Shown piece by piece: positions 18,039-26,199 of a stretch of 64,000 bases of DNA. The position numbers and the translations under genes are program-made. The DNA lies in contig NZ_JOCT01000006.1 in the NCBI RefSeq assembly GCF_000717875.1, positions 1-64,000 on the forward strand. The letters are read 5' to 3'. Every line of letters begins with the position of its first letter. Positions within the stretch are counted from its first letter, which is position 1. Under the pieces are notes generated by a model. That model did no database searches, was not told where the DNA came from, and saw only the letters and a list, made by a program, of their open reading frames with translations. Source of the DNA: Streptomyces sp. NRRL S-455 (GTDB lineage Bacteria > Actinomycetota > Actinomycetes > Streptomycetales > Streptomycetaceae).

Positions 18039-19907
18039 ATGACTGAGAGCAACGGGTCCGACGCGCGCGATCCGCGGGACCAGGACGAGCGAGTGGAACA
18101 GGCGGGGCAGCAGGAGCGGATGCCGGACTGGGAGAAGCGCTTCCGGGCGCCCCGGGTCTCCCTGCCCGACTGGGCGGAGGACGCGCCCGACCGCTCCCTG
18201 TTCGTGTCGAACGCGACGGGGACGTACGAGCTGTACGCCTGGGACCGGTCGACCGGCGAACAGCGCCAGGTGACCGACCGGCCGAACGGCACGACGGACG
18301 GCGTGCTGTCGCCGGACGGCGCGTGGATCTGGTGGTTCGACGACAAGGACGGCGACGAGTTCGGCGTCTGGCGCCGCCAGCCCTTCAAGGGTGGCGAGGA
18401 CGAACTCGCCGCCGAGGGACTCGCCGCCTCCTACCCGGCGGGCCTCGCCCTCGGCCGCGACGGCCGTACGGCGGTGGTGGGCCGCTCGACGGACGAGGAC
18501 GGCACGACCATCCACCTGGTCCGCACCGGCGAGGACCCGGTGGAGATCTACCGCCACCGCGAGTCGGCCGGCGTCGGCGACCTCTCCCACGACGGCTCGC
18601 TCATCGCCATCGAGCACACCGAGCACGGCGACGCGATGCACTCGGCCCTGCGCGTCCTGCGCCCCGACGGCACGGCGGTCGCCGGCCTCGACGACACCGA
18701 GGGCGGCACGCGTGAACTCGGCCTGGAAGTCCTCGGCTTCGCCCCCGTCGACGGCGACACCCGCCTCCTCATCGGCCACCAGCGCCGAGGCCGCTGGGAG
18801 CCCCTCGTCTGGGACGTCGCCACCGGCGAGGAGACCGACCTGGCGCTGGAGCTTCCCGGCGACGTCAGCGCCGAGTGGTACCCGGACGGCACCGGTCTGC
18901 TCATCGCGCACAGCTTCGAGGCCCGCAGCGAGCTGTTCCGCTACGACCTGGCGAGCCGCGCCCTGACGGAGATCCCGACCCCGCCCGGCACGGTCTCCGG
19001 CGCCACGGCCCGGCCCGACGGCAGCGTGGAGTACCTGTGGTCCTCGGCGGCCGAGCCGTCGGCGGTGCGCTCCACGGCGGGCGGTGTGGTGCTCGACCCG
19101 CCCGGCATGAAGTCGCCCGGCTCGGTGCCGGTGGAGGACGTGTGGGTGGAGGGCCCCGGGGGCCGCATCCACGCACTGGTCCAGAAGCCCGCGGGCTCCA
19201 CCGGCCCGCTCCCCACGGTCTTCGACATCCACGGCGGCCCGACCTGGCACGACAGCGACTCCTTCGCGGCGGGCCCGGCGGCCTGGGTCGACCACGGTTA
19301 CGCGGTGATCCGTGTCAACTACCGCGGCTCCACGGGCTACGGCCGCGCCTGGACGGACGCCCTGAAGCACCGCGTCGGCCTCATCGAGCTCGAGGACATC
19401 GCCGCGGTCCGCGAATGGGCCGTCACCTCCGGCCTCGCCGACCCCGACCGCCTCGTCCTCACGGGCGGCTCCTGGGGCGGCTACCTGACCCTCCTCGGCC
19501 TCGGCGTCCAGCCCGACGCGTGGACGCTCGGCATCGCCGCGGTACCCGTCGCCGACTACGTCACGGCGTACCACGACGAGATGGAAGCGCTGAAGGCGAT
19601 GGACCGCACGCTCCTCGGCGGCACGCCCGAGGAGGTGCCCGACCGTTTCGAGGCGTCGTCCCCGATCACGTACGTCGACCAGGTCAAGGCCCCGGTGTAC
19701 ATCTCGGCCGGCGTCAACGACCCCCGCTGCCCCATCCGGCAGATCGAGAACTACGTCAAACGGCTCGAGGCGAGGGGGGCGGTTCACGAGGTGTACCGGT
19801 ACGACGCCGGGCACGGGTCGCTGGTGGTGGACGAGCGGATCAAGCAGGTGCGGCTGGAGCTGGAGTTCGCGGAGAGGCACCTGAAGAGGCGGGGGAGCGC
19901 CCAGTAG
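18039..19907 (+). CDS. S9-family (prolyl oligopeptidase-type) serine peptidase
   Basis: 622 aa from the ATG at 18039 (the frame is open from 18024). The N-terminal ~370 residues are a beta-propeller with repeated blade motifs (GTYELYAWDRSTGE, GAWIWWFDDKDGDEFG). The C-terminal ~250 are an alpha/beta hydrolase: FDIHGGPTWHD as oxyanion loop, nucleophile Ser in LTGGSWGGYLTLLGL, Asp near SAGVNDPRCP, and His in YDAGHGSLV. It hydrolyses peptides or acyl amino acids in the cytoplasm, as no signal peptide is present. Confidence 0.94.
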   Translation: MTESNGSDARDPRDQDERVEQAGQQERMPDWEKRFRAPRVSLPDWAEDAPDRSLFVSNATGTYELYAWDRSTGEQRQVTDRPNGTTDGVLSPDGAWIWWFDDKDGDEFGVWRRQPFKGGEDELAAEGLAASYPAGLALGRDGRTAVVGRSTDEDGTTIHLVRTGEDPVEIYRHRESAGVGDLSHDGSLIAIEHTEHGDAMHSALRVLRPDGTAVAGLDDTEGGTRELGLEVLGFAPVDGDTRLLIGHQRRGRWEPLVWDVATGEETDLALELPGDVSAEWYPDGTGLLIAHSFEARSELFRYDLASRALTEIPTPPGTVSGATARPDGSVEYLWSSAAEPSAVRSTAGGVVLDPPGMKSPGSVPVEDVWVEGPGGRIHALVQKPAGSTGPLPTVFDIHGGPTWHDSDSFAAGPAAWVDHGYAVIRVNYRGSTGYGRAWTDALKHRVGLIELEDIAAVREWAVTSGLADPDRLVLTGGSWGGYLTLLGLGVQPDAWTLGIAAVPVADYVTAYHDEMEALKAMDRTLLGGTPEEVPDRFEASSPITYVDQVKAPVYISAGVNDPRCPIRQIENYVKRLEARGAVHEVYRYDAGHGSLVVDERIKQVRLELEFAERHLKRRGSAQ

Positions 19908-19950
19908 CTCGGAAGGCGGGGGCGGTGTGGCGGCTGCGGGTGCGTCGTGG

Positions 19951-20073
19951 CTGATCGCGCAGTTCCCCGCGCCCCTTGGGGACGTCAACCCGCCGCGCGC
20001 TACCCGCGGGCAGTCGTGCCGCTGGGGCGATGGGGCCCCCTGCTCGAGCGAAGCCGAGAGCTTGGGGGAAGGT
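19951..20073. repeat. Dispersed streptomycete intergenic repeat sequences
   Basis: In the 267-bp gap after the peptidase lie two sequences I recognise as widely dispersed in Streptomyces intergenic DNA. One is near 19951-19980 (CTGATCGCGCAGTTCCCCGC and on). The other is 20032-20073, which has inverted arms around GCTCGAGCGAAGCCGAGAGC. Both can form hairpins and may act as bidirectional terminators between the convergent genes. The recognition is from memory, not from a search. Confidence 0.55.
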
Positions 20074-20174
20074 GGGCGGGCGGCACCCCGTAGCGCCCGG
20101 GTTGCGCAGCGCCCCGGCCTCAGACCGACGCCGGGCACCTTGTAACGCCGAGCGTTGAGAAGCACCGCTCGGCG

Positions 20175-22127
20175 TCACGCCCCCGCCCGCTCCCGCCGCC
20201 TCCGCCCCAGCAACTCCGCAAGCCCCCGCCGAGTCGCCGCCAGCAGCACCCGGTCCCCAGCACCCAGCACATACGTAGGAGGCAGATCCCACACCAGCCC
20301 CGAAGCCGGCACCCTGGCCTCCTCCGCGCCCTCCGCGTCACCGCGCCGCCCCCCGGAGGGCGCCGTGTTGAGCGCCAGCACCCGCCACGCCCCGGCCCGG
20401 AACGCCTCACCCACCGTCCGCCCCTCCAGCTGCGGATGCCCGGCCACATCCACCTCCGCGAACAGCAGCACCCGCCGCTCCACCGGGATCGCCCCCAGGA
20501 TCTGCCGCCCCATCATCGCCCCGGCGAACGCGGGCGCGGCCAGATGGGAAACGCTCCGGCTCCGGGTGAGCGCGAACGGGTGCGCGGCCCGCAGCGTCCG
20601 GTACACGGCCGTCGCGAAGTCGTCGTCGTACAGCCGCAGCACCACCCGCAGGTCGGGCCGTACGGACCTGGCGTACAGCGAGGCCTCCAGGTTCGTGGTG
20701 TCGGCGCTGGTCAGCGCCAGCAGCGCATGCGCGCGATGGATCTTCGCGGCCTCCAGCACGCCTTCCTGCGTGACGTCCCCGATCACCACCGGCACCCGCA
20801 GCCGCCGTGCCGTGGCGATCCCCCGCGCCTCCGGATCGGCCTCCACGCACACCACGGGAGTGTTCAGCTCGCGCAACCGCGTCAGCACCCGCGTCCCGAT
20901 CTTCCCGAGCCCGAGCAGCACCACATGCCCGCCGAGCCCTCGCGGCGGCTTCCGCAACGCGGACGCACTGCGGAACGTGCCCAGCGCTTCCAGCACGGCG
21001 GCAAGCAGCACCGGCAGCAGCAGCAACCCGACCAGCCCCGACAGCAGTTGAAGCACCTGCTCACCGGTCGACTCGTGGAACGCGGGATCGTTGATGCCGA
21101 ACAGATCGAGCAGGGTCACGTACGTCGCGTACAGCGGATCCTCACCGGTCACGATCGTCAACGCGACGGCGAGCGCGAGCACACACCCCACCAGCCCCGC
21201 CAGGGACCATCGCAGCCGACGCGAGAACAGCGAGGCGAACGGCGGCACACCGCCCCGTCCGGCGGGCAGTGACGGCCCGGAGTACGACACCTGCTCCAGG
21301 ACCACCGTCCCGCGCCCGGTCGCCGCCGCCACCGCCGTCTCGTCCGGCAGCAACTGCGGCCCCTGTTCCCCGCTGCCCTCGGAACCGTCCGCGCCCGCAG
21401 GGTCGTTGCTCGTCGCCGACAGCAGCGCCAGGGTGCACAGGCCCGGGTCGGCCACCTCACCCGGCCGCGGCGGTTGCCGCTCCACGGCCCGCAGGAAGAG
21501 CCCCTCGGCCTGTACGACCTTGCTGGTGCCGACCAGGGCCGTGGCGGCCAGCGCGGGCGCGGCCGTGTCGGCGTCGGACAGCACGGTCGTCGAGGTGTCG
21601 AGTCCCGCACCCGGTTCCGTCCCGGAGGCCACCGCGGCCGTCTGGTCGAGCAGTTCCTCTATGTGCTGACCCAACCGCCGGTTGTAGAGCCGGAGTACGA
21701 GCCTGAGACGGGGGTTGAGCCGACGGGCGGTGAGGGCGGCGCGGATGTTGGTCTCGTCGTCGTCGTACACGAGCGCCAGCGCCGCGGCCCGGTCGGCGCC
21801 CACGTCGGTGAGCACCGCCTCGGTGACCTCGGCGGCCTCGACCACCTGCTCGATCGCGGACGGTTCGGCTCCGCCCGCGGCACCCCCCGCGCCCGCCCGG
21901 TTGACGGCAGCGCTGACCCGGTCGATCAGGGCCGCCGAGGCGGCACGGGCCCGTCCGACCACCGGCTGCCGCACCCGGCGCCCCGAGGGCGGCACGACGA
22001 GTGTGACCTGTTCGCCGTAGACGCCTCGGAGTTCGGCGGCCAGCCGGTGCGCGAGCCCGTCGTCACCGCACACGATCATGTGCGTGGCCGGATCACCTGG
22101 CTGACCTTGGTTCGGAACGCTCCCCAC
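20175..22127 (-). CDS. RCK/TrkA-N double-domain potassium-channel-like membrane protein
   Basis: About 650 aa from the GTG at 22127; the start is uncertain, an ATG at 22079 (MIVCGDDGLAHRLAAEL) being the alternative. The N-terminal Rossmann-like RCK begins MIVCGDDG. The middle of the protein has two membrane helices (LAGLVGCVLALAVALTIV and LLSGLVGLLLLPVLLAAVLEA) with a re-entrant-like YATYVTLLDLFG between. A second TrkA-N domain starts HVVLLGLGKIGTRVLTRLRE, with VVCVEADPEARG and VVIGDVTQEGVLEAA. The filter TVGYG is not obvious, so it may be a channel-like or regulatory protein rather than a classical potassium channel. It is divergent from the permease gene. Confidence 0.8.
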   Translation of the reverse strand: MGSVPNQGQPGDPATHMIVCGDDGLAHRLAAELRGVYGEQVTLVVPPSGRRVRQPVVGRARAASAALIDRVSAAVNRAGAGGAAGGAEPSAIEQVVEAAEVTEAVLTDVGADRAAALALVYDDDETNIRAALTARRLNPRLRLVLRLYNRRLGQHIEELLDQTAAVASGTEPGAGLDTSTTVLSDADTAAPALAATALVGTSKVVQAEGLFLRAVERQPPRPGEVADPGLCTLALLSATSNDPAGADGSEGSGEQGPQLLPDETAVAAATGRGTVVLEQVSYSGPSLPAGRGGVPPFASLFSRRLRWSLAGLVGCVLALAVALTIVTGEDPLYATYVTLLDLFGINDPAFHESTGEQVLQLLSGLVGLLLLPVLLAAVLEALGTFRSASALRKPPRGLGGHVVLLGLGKIGTRVLTRLRELNTPVVCVEADPEARGIATARRLRVPVVIGDVTQEGVLEAAKIHRAHALLALTSADTTNLEASLYARSVRPDLRVVLRLYDDDFATAVYRTLRAAHPFALTRSRSVSHLAAPAFAGAMMGRQILGAIPVERRVLLFAEVDVAGHPQLEGRTVGEAFRAGAWRVLALNTAPSGGRRGDAEGAEEARVPASGLVWDLPPTYVLGAGDRVLLAATRRGLAELLGRRRRERAGA

Positions 22128-22228
22128 AAGGGAGAAGACTGCCTCACCGGTGCGGCTGGTGCCAGAACGGAACAGCGGTGGCTGAACGGCCGCCGGTACC
22201 CGGCCGTATGGAAGGGGAGGCAATACCC

Positions 22229-23344
22229 GTGCGCACGACCGGAGGTACCGGGCCCGTGGCCACCACGAAACCCGCCCCGCAGGCAACCGACGAGACCCCC
22301 GGGAACGAGCCCACCAAGCCGGCATCGGGCGACGGACCGGCATGGTCCCCGGGCGACGGGCCGGAATCGTCATCGGCCGACGGGCCGGAAGACGGCAGGC
22401 ACCTCAACCCACCCCTCCTCCTCACCCTCCTTCTCCTCACGGCCGTGATGCTCCAGGACCCCATCCGCGCCGCCCTGTCCGCACCGGTGATGCAGAGCTG
22501 GATGACGGTGTTCGTCGCGGTCATGGTCCAGGCGCTGCCGTTCCTGGTGCTCGGAGTGCTGCTGTCGGCGGCGATCGCGGTGTTCGTACCGCCGTCCTTC
22601 TTCGCCCGGGCGCTGCCGAAACGCCCGGCCCTGGCGGTCCCGGTCGCGGGCGCGGCCGGCGCCGTCCTGCCGGGATGCGAATGCGCGTCGGTGCCGGTCG
22701 CCGGAGCCCTGGTCCGCCGAGGGGTCACCCCCGCCGCGGCCCTGGCCTTCCTCCTCTCCGCACCCGCCATCAACCCGATCGTGCTGACGGCGACGGCCGT
22801 GGCCTTCCCCGGCGACCCGGAGATGGTGCTGGCCCGCTTCGTGGCGAGCCTGCTCGTGGCCTGCGCGATGGGCTGGCTCTGGCACCGCCTCGGCCGCACG
22901 GACTGGCTGCGGCCCCCGGCCAGGACGACGGACGAGAACCAGGGCAAGGGGGCCGCCTTCTGGGGCTCCGTGCGGCACGACGTCATGCACGCGGGCGGAT
23001 TCCTGGTGGTCGGCGCCATGGCCGCGGCGACGCTGAAGGCGGTGGTACCGGCCGAGTGGCTGCAAGCGGCAGCCGGCAACCCGGTGCTCTCGGTGCTGGC
23101 CCTCGCGGCGCTCGCCGTCCTGCTGTCCATCTGCTCGGAGGCGGACGCCTTCGTGGCGGCCTCCCTCACCCAGTTCTCCCTGACGGCCCGTCTGACGTTC
23201 CTGGTCGTGGGGCCGATGATCGACCTGAAGCTCTTCGCGATGCAGGCGGGCACCTTCGGCCGCGCCTTCGCCCTGCGCTTCGCCCCCGCGACCTTCGCCC
23301 TGGCCGTCGTCGTGTCGGCCCTGACCGGAACGGTGCTGCTGTGA
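22229..23344 (+). CDS. Permease of the DUF318/ArsP-like family
   Basis: 371 aa from a GTG with GGGGAGG eight bases upstream, which decides the start (the frame is open from 22178). A polar ~55-residue N-terminus is followed by about eight membrane helices. The hallmark is GAVLPGCECASVPVAGALVRRG early and SICSEADAFVAASL late, with conserved Cys motifs as in the YraQ/ArsP permeases. The family is thought to move metal or metalloid ions. The stop overlaps the TIGR03943 gene by 4 bp (GTGA), and such pairs are recurrent in bacteria. Confidence 0.9.
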   Translation: MRTTGGTGPVATTKPAPQATDETPGNEPTKPASGDGPAWSPGDGPESSSADGPEDGRHLNPPLLLTLLLLTAVMLQDPIRAALSAPVMQSWMTVFVAVMVQALPFLVLGVLLSAAIAVFVPPSFFARALPKRPALAVPVAGAAGAVLPGCECASVPVAGALVRRGVTPAAALAFLLSAPAINPIVLTATAVAFPGDPEMVLARFVASLLVACAMGWLWHRLGRTDWLRPPARTTDENQGKGAAFWGSVRHDVMHAGGFLVVGAMAAATLKAVVPAEWLQAAAGNPVLSVLALAALAVLLSICSEADAFVAASLTQFSLTARLTFLVVGPMIDLKLFAMQAGTFGRAFALRFAPATFALAVVVSALTGTVLL

Positions 23345-24048
23345 ACCGCGTGGCCCAGTCGGCCCTCCTCTTCCTGCTCGGCGCGACACTCCTGCACGCC
23401 GGCACCACCGACCTCTACCTGCGCTACGTCAAGTCCGGCCTGCGCCCCCTGGTCCTGCTCGCGGGCGTCGTCCTGATCGCGACGGCGGCGGCCACACTCT
23501 GGTACGACCGCCGCCGCGCGGACTCGCGACAGCACCACCACCACGAGCCCCGCATCTCCTGGCTCCTAGCCCTCCCCGTCCTCGCCCTGATCCTGGTCGC
23601 CCCGCCGGCCCTCGGCTCCTACAGCGCCTCCCACACCGGCACGGCCCTGACCAAGCCCTTCGGCTTCCCGGACCTCCCCGCCGACGGCCCCTTCCGCCTC
23701 GGTGTGGCCGACTACGCCGGACGCGCGGTCTACGACGAGGGCCGCTCCCTCCGCGACCGCGAGCTGAAGATCACCGGCTTCGTCACACTGGACCGCTCCG
23801 GCGCCCCCCACCTGGTCCGCATGGGCCTCAACTGCTGCGCGGCGGACGCCCAGCCGGTCAAGATCGCCCTGACCGGCAACCTGCCCCCGGTCCTCGCCCC
23901 GGACACCTGGCTGGAGATCACCGGCCGTTACACGCCCCGCCGGACCAAGGACCCGGTCAACGACGGTCCGATCCCGTACCTCGAGGTCACCAGGGCCAAG
24001 CCGGTTCCCGCGCCGACCGACCCCTACGACGAGACGGGGAACACGTGA
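23341..24048 (+). CDS. TIGR03943-family (DUF1980) membrane protein
   Basis: 235 aa. Two N-terminal membrane helices (SALLFLLGATLLHAGTTDLY and PLVLLAGVVLIATAAATLWY), then a cytoplasmic loop with HHHH, a third helix (WLLALPVLALILVAPPALGS) and an extracytoplasmic C-terminal domain containing RMGLNCCAADAQPV. The Cys-Cys and His cluster suggest metal binding. It is coupled to the upstream permease (GTGA overlap), the arrangement known for YcgR/YcgQ in B. subtilis. The substrate metal is unknown; zinc is a guess. Confidence 0.9.
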   Translation: MNRVAQSALLFLLGATLLHAGTTDLYLRYVKSGLRPLVLLAGVVLIATAAATLWYDRRRADSRQHHHHEPRISWLLALPVLALILVAPPALGSYSASHTGTALTKPFGFPDLPADGPFRLGVADYAGRAVYDEGRSLRDRELKITGFVTLDRSGAPHLVRMGLNCCAADAQPVKIALTGNLPPVLAPDTWLEITGRYTPRRTKDPVNDGPIPYLEVTRAKPVPAPTDPYDETGNT

Positions 24049-24120
24049 ACTCCGGCGTGACACACCTCTTCCCGGGTACTCGGGAAAGCCGCTGAACCGC
24101 GAGGGGAGGGCGACGCACGC

Positions 24121-24531
24121 ATGACCACACTCGAAGGCGAGCGAGCGGCGACGGAACCGAATCGGGCGCTGCTGGCCGAGGCCCGCGAGAAACTCGCGAA
24201 GGCCGACAGCCGGGCCGGACTGACCCTGGCCGTCCTCGGCGCGGCCCTGACCACCCTCCTCGGCGCGATCACCGTCGGCGTCATCACGCCCGCTCAGTAC
24301 GCCGTGGTACCCCAGCTCCTCGTATGGACCGGCTGCGCGGCCTGCGCCCCCTCCCTCGTCCTCCTGAGCCTGGCCGCGAGGCCCGGGCCGGGCACGGCCG
24401 ACGAGACCCGGCCGGAGACTCTCTCCCGCGCCGCCTGGCTCAAGTACCGCTCCATACGCCACGCGATGGCCTGGGGCGCGCTCTTCCTCACCCTCACCCT
24501 GGCGGGCACGCTGGCCGGGCTGCTGTCCTAG
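24121..24531 (+). CDS. Small membrane protein resembling Pycsar TM effectors (PycTM-like)
   Basis: 136 aa. An N-terminal amphipathic helix ends in LLAEAREKLAKADSRAG, followed by membrane helices LTLAVLGAALTTLLGAITVG and PQLLVWTGCAACAPSLVLLS, a polar loop, and a last helix WGALFLTLTLAGTLAGLL. The ADSRAGLTLAVLG motif matches the DxKAxxLL segment of Pycsar effector membrane proteins. No cyclase gene (PycC) is adjacent, so this may be a domesticated homologue. A start ATG with GAGGGGAGGG upstream is convincing. Confidence 0.75.
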   Translation: MTTLEGERAATEPNRALLAEAREKLAKADSRAGLTLAVLGAALTTLLGAITVGVITPAQYAVVPQLLVWTGCAACAPSLVLLSLAARPGPGTADETRPETLSRAAWLKYRSIRHAMAWGALFLTLTLAGTLAGLLS

Positions 24532-24680
24532 CGGCACTGCCACAGCGGCAGCGCCACCGGTGGCCACCCAGCTCATCCCGGTGAGCCGTAAGGAATTCGT
24601 CATCGGCCAGGCAGCCCACGACGGCCGCCCCGCCCGTTGAATGGTCGAGAGACGAATCACTCCTCGGGAGGGCAGGGGCT

Positions 24681-25250
24681 ATGGGGCGGGAACGACGCGC
24701 GCGAGGCAGGACGTTGACGGTCGGCGTGCTGGTGATGGCGGTCGCCGGAGCCGGTTTCGGGCTGTACTGGTTCCAGCCGTGGAAGCTGTGGCAGGACGAG
24801 ACGGTCCAGGAGGCGCTGCCCGTGACCGTGGACGCCTCGAAGACGCCTGCCGAGGCGCCGTCGTCCAGAAAACCCTCCCCGCCGGCCCCGGCCGGATCGG
24901 TGACGCTGGCGCGCGGCGAACTGATCAGCCACGAGCACGAGACCTCCGGCACGGTGCGGCTGCTGCGCCTGGCCGACGGCACCCACACTGTGCGGCTGGA
25001 GAACCTCGACACCAGCAACGGTCCCGACCTGCGCGTGTGGCTGACCGACGCACCGGTCAGGGAAGGTCAGGCCGGCTGGCACGTCTTCGACGATGGGAAG
25101 TACGTCAGCCTAGGCAAGCTCAAGGGCAACAAGGGCAGCCAGAACTACGCCCTGCCCGAAGGCGTGGACTCGGCCCGCTACAGCAGCGTCAGCATCTGGT
25201 GCGACCGCTTCGACGTCTCCTTCGGCGCCGCGGAACTCGCCCGTACCTGA
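24681..25250 (+). CDS. DM13-domain membrane-anchored protein
   Basis: 189 aa. One N-terminal helix (LTVGVLVMAVAGAGFGLYWF) anchors it. After a Ser/Pro linker, the DM13 domain occupies ~70-185: LARGELISHEHETSGTVRLL, ENLDTSNGPDLRVWLTDA, ALPEGVDSARYSSVSIWCDRF. DM13 is a secreted beta-sandwich domain linked to redox. It lacks a lipobox. The only Cys (in SIWC) is typical of the domain and may bind a cofactor. Start ATG with AGGGGCT upstream. Confidence 0.88.
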   Translation: MGRERRARGRTLTVGVLVMAVAGAGFGLYWFQPWKLWQDETVQEALPVTVDASKTPAEAPSSRKPSPPAPAGSVTLARGELISHEHETSGTVRLLRLADGTHTVRLENLDTSNGPDLRVWLTDAPVREGQAGWHVFDDGKYVSLGKLKGNKGSQNYALPEGVDSARYSSVSIWCDRFDVSFGAAELART

Positions 25251-25311
25251 GCCGAAGGCGGAGTTCTCACGCGGTCGAGCTGGACCCGTCGAACCAGAGT
25301 CCGACACGAAG

Positions 25312-26109
25312 TCAAGCGGCGCTCGGGCGTGGGGAGCCCTTGAAGACCTGGCTCGTGTGCCAGGTGCGGTGGGTTGCCGCGACGGGCCGAATGCCGGGCT
25401 GGGGGCCGATGAGCGGGCGGCCGGCGAGTGCGGTTACCCGATCGCGGGCGGTGGCGCTGCGACCGACGAAGTGCTGGGAGACCAGGACGCGGTGGCTGTC
25501 GCCTATGCCGAGGACGCCTTTGTCGAAGGGCTTGTGGTGCAGGGAGCACAGGCACAGTCCGTTGCCGACGTCGTCCGGGCCGTCGTAGGCCCACCAGCGC
25601 ACGTGTGCGGCCTCCAGCGCAACGGGCGCGCTGCCGATCATGCCGTCGTAACCGCAGAAGGCGCATTGGCACTCGTAGGCGGTCAGGACCAACTCCCGCA
25701 TACGGCGGTCGCGCCGGCGTCGCTCGAGGGCGGTGAGGGCGTCGGTCTCCGCCGGCTCCAGTTCCAGGCCCACCGCATCGCACAGGTCCGGGTGGAGCGA
25801 GGGTGGGAAATGCATGTCCAGCAGGACCCTGGCCATGCGGCCCAGGAGTGAGGGCTCGCGGTGCAGTGCCGCGCGCAGGCCGGGGGCCAGGCGCCCGGTG
25901 GCTCCGCTGGCCCGCAGTTCCGTGACAGCGGTGCCGGGGCTGCCGGGACCGCGGTCGGTGCGCACCTCCCACACCTCGTCGTTGGCCAGGTGGTGGAGGG
26001 GGTAGGCGGGGGTGGACCCGCGCGCGGGGCCGTACTCCGCCAGCAGGTGCTTCAGATCGGCCTCCACCGCGCTGTAGCGCAACTCGCCTTCGGCGTCGGC
26101 CTGGCACAA
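25312..26109 (-). pseudogene. N-terminally truncated HNH nuclease resembling phosphorothioate-dependent ScoMcrA-type enzymes
   Basis: The frame starts at a TTG and encodes 265 aa. It begins at AEGELRYSAVEADLKHLL, where full-length homologues carry about 30 more residues including a HKPLLLLYALG-like helix; no in-frame equivalent is seen upstream. Conserved features are TPAYPLHHL, the VRTDRGPGSPGT loop, and the HNH region ECQCAFCGYDG, LEAAHVRWWAY, GLCLCSLHHKPFD. The family has a sulfur-binding domain plus HNH and cuts phosphorothioated DNA. The HNH part looks intact, but loss of the start of the sulfur-binding domain suggests a dead gene. Recognition of the family is from memory. Confidence 0.6.
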
Positions 26110-26199
26110 GGACCTGGGCCGGCGTCAGCTGCCGGGTTGAAGCAGTGCGATCGAAGCCGAAGCGGCTCGTGGCGCGGCCGCCCCCGCCCTCGTACCGGG

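Noticed and set aside
17937..20165. 742-codon minus-strand frame over the S9 peptidase
   Set aside because: Shadow of the peptidase gene; the plus-strand product has propeller and catalytic motifs while this one has none.
20175..22373. Start of the RCK protein at the first ATG of the open frame (22373)
   Set aside because: It would overlap the divergent permease gene start and encode an Arg/Pro-rich leader with shadow-like composition; a start near 22127 or 22079 is more likely.
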